64,000 bases of DNA. Origin: JAEZFI01 sp044508215. Its GTDB lineage: Bacteria; Actinomycetota; Acidimicrobiia; Acidimicrobiales; Microtrichaceae. The number at the start of each line of letters is the position of its first letter. Position 1 is the stretch's first letter. The notes under the pieces were generated by a model. It saw nothing but the letters and a program-made list of their open reading frames with translations, did no database searches and was not told the DNA's origin. The DNA lies in assembly GCA_044508215.1 (NCBI GenBank), contig JBIQID010000005.1:4625-68624 (forward strand). Direction: 5' to 3'. Shown in pieces: positions 63,989-64,000 of this stretch. Both the position numbers and the translations under genes were made by a program.

Positions 63989-64000
63989 GTGGCCATCAGG
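63989..64000 (+). CDS. Start of next gene (cut by window end)
   Basis: GTG at 63989, preceded by TAGGCT (63977-63982) with 6 bases between: the same leaderless pattern as many genes here. Only four codons are visible, so no product can be named. Confidence 0.3.

Overview
This window is a 64 kb piece of a very GC-rich actinobacterial chromosome. The evidence is a complete Pup-proteasome locus (arc, dop, pup, prcB, prcA, pafA), CarD, an actinobacterial-type LexA with a divergent LysM gene, the F420 enzyme FbiC, a MarP-type protease and DUF3151/DUF3866 proteins. My best guess is class Acidimicrobiia, but this rests on gene content and general style, not on a marker comparison. Six runs of exactly 100 N mark scaffold joins, so this is probably a draft or metagenome assembly. 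At one join (29717-29926) the same 55 bases sit on both sides, so that gap is probably not real. No rRNA, tRNA, CRISPR array, transposase or phage gene was seen.

Layout. 1-4107: end of hflX, then dapC-dapE-dapD (succinylase branch of diaminopimelate/lysine synthesis). 4185-9472: lexA, divergent LysM protein, a RibD/DHFR-like reductase, a long structured leader and B12-dependent ribonucleotide reductase nrdJ. 9577-15081: an ECF sigma factor with a frameshifted membrane partner, a transglutaminase-like protein, a DapB-like oxidoreductase, an acetyltransferase and a lipoprotein. 15209-19402: carD, a sugar-nucleotide epimerase, a lipoprotein, lgt and a serine hydrolase. 19514-26894: DEAD-box helicase, adenine DNA methylase, a SAM riboswitch driving metX-metY, an Fpg/Nei glycosylase, a membrane protein and DUF3151. 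26967-31817: phosphotransferase, PLP lyase, mobA, rhodanese, RNase D and a small acidic protein. 31830-35602: a four-gene minus-strand cluster (LOG-family protein, Cys-rich protein, McrB-like AAA ATPase, McrC-like partner), the best candidate here for an undescribed system. 35629-43071: fbiC, an HxlR regulator, transketolase-transaldolase, a FIST sensor protein and a small conserved protein. 43156-48685: NDP-forming acyl-CoA synthetase, dacB, a LON-domain protein and three envelope-type small proteins. 48852-51974: ThiS-like protein, TtuA, TrmI and MarP in one overlapping run. 52019-63979: ferredoxin, arc, a repeat cluster, a GH43-like lipoprotein and an acyltransferase, then dop-pup-prcB-prcA-pafA-DUF3866.

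Two themes run through the window. Many genes overlap by 1-4 bases (GTGA/ATGA/TGATG), implying translational coupling. At least fifteen genes have a TANNNT hexamer only 6-9 bases before the start codon, implying leaderless mRNAs; these hexamers also helped choose several starts.
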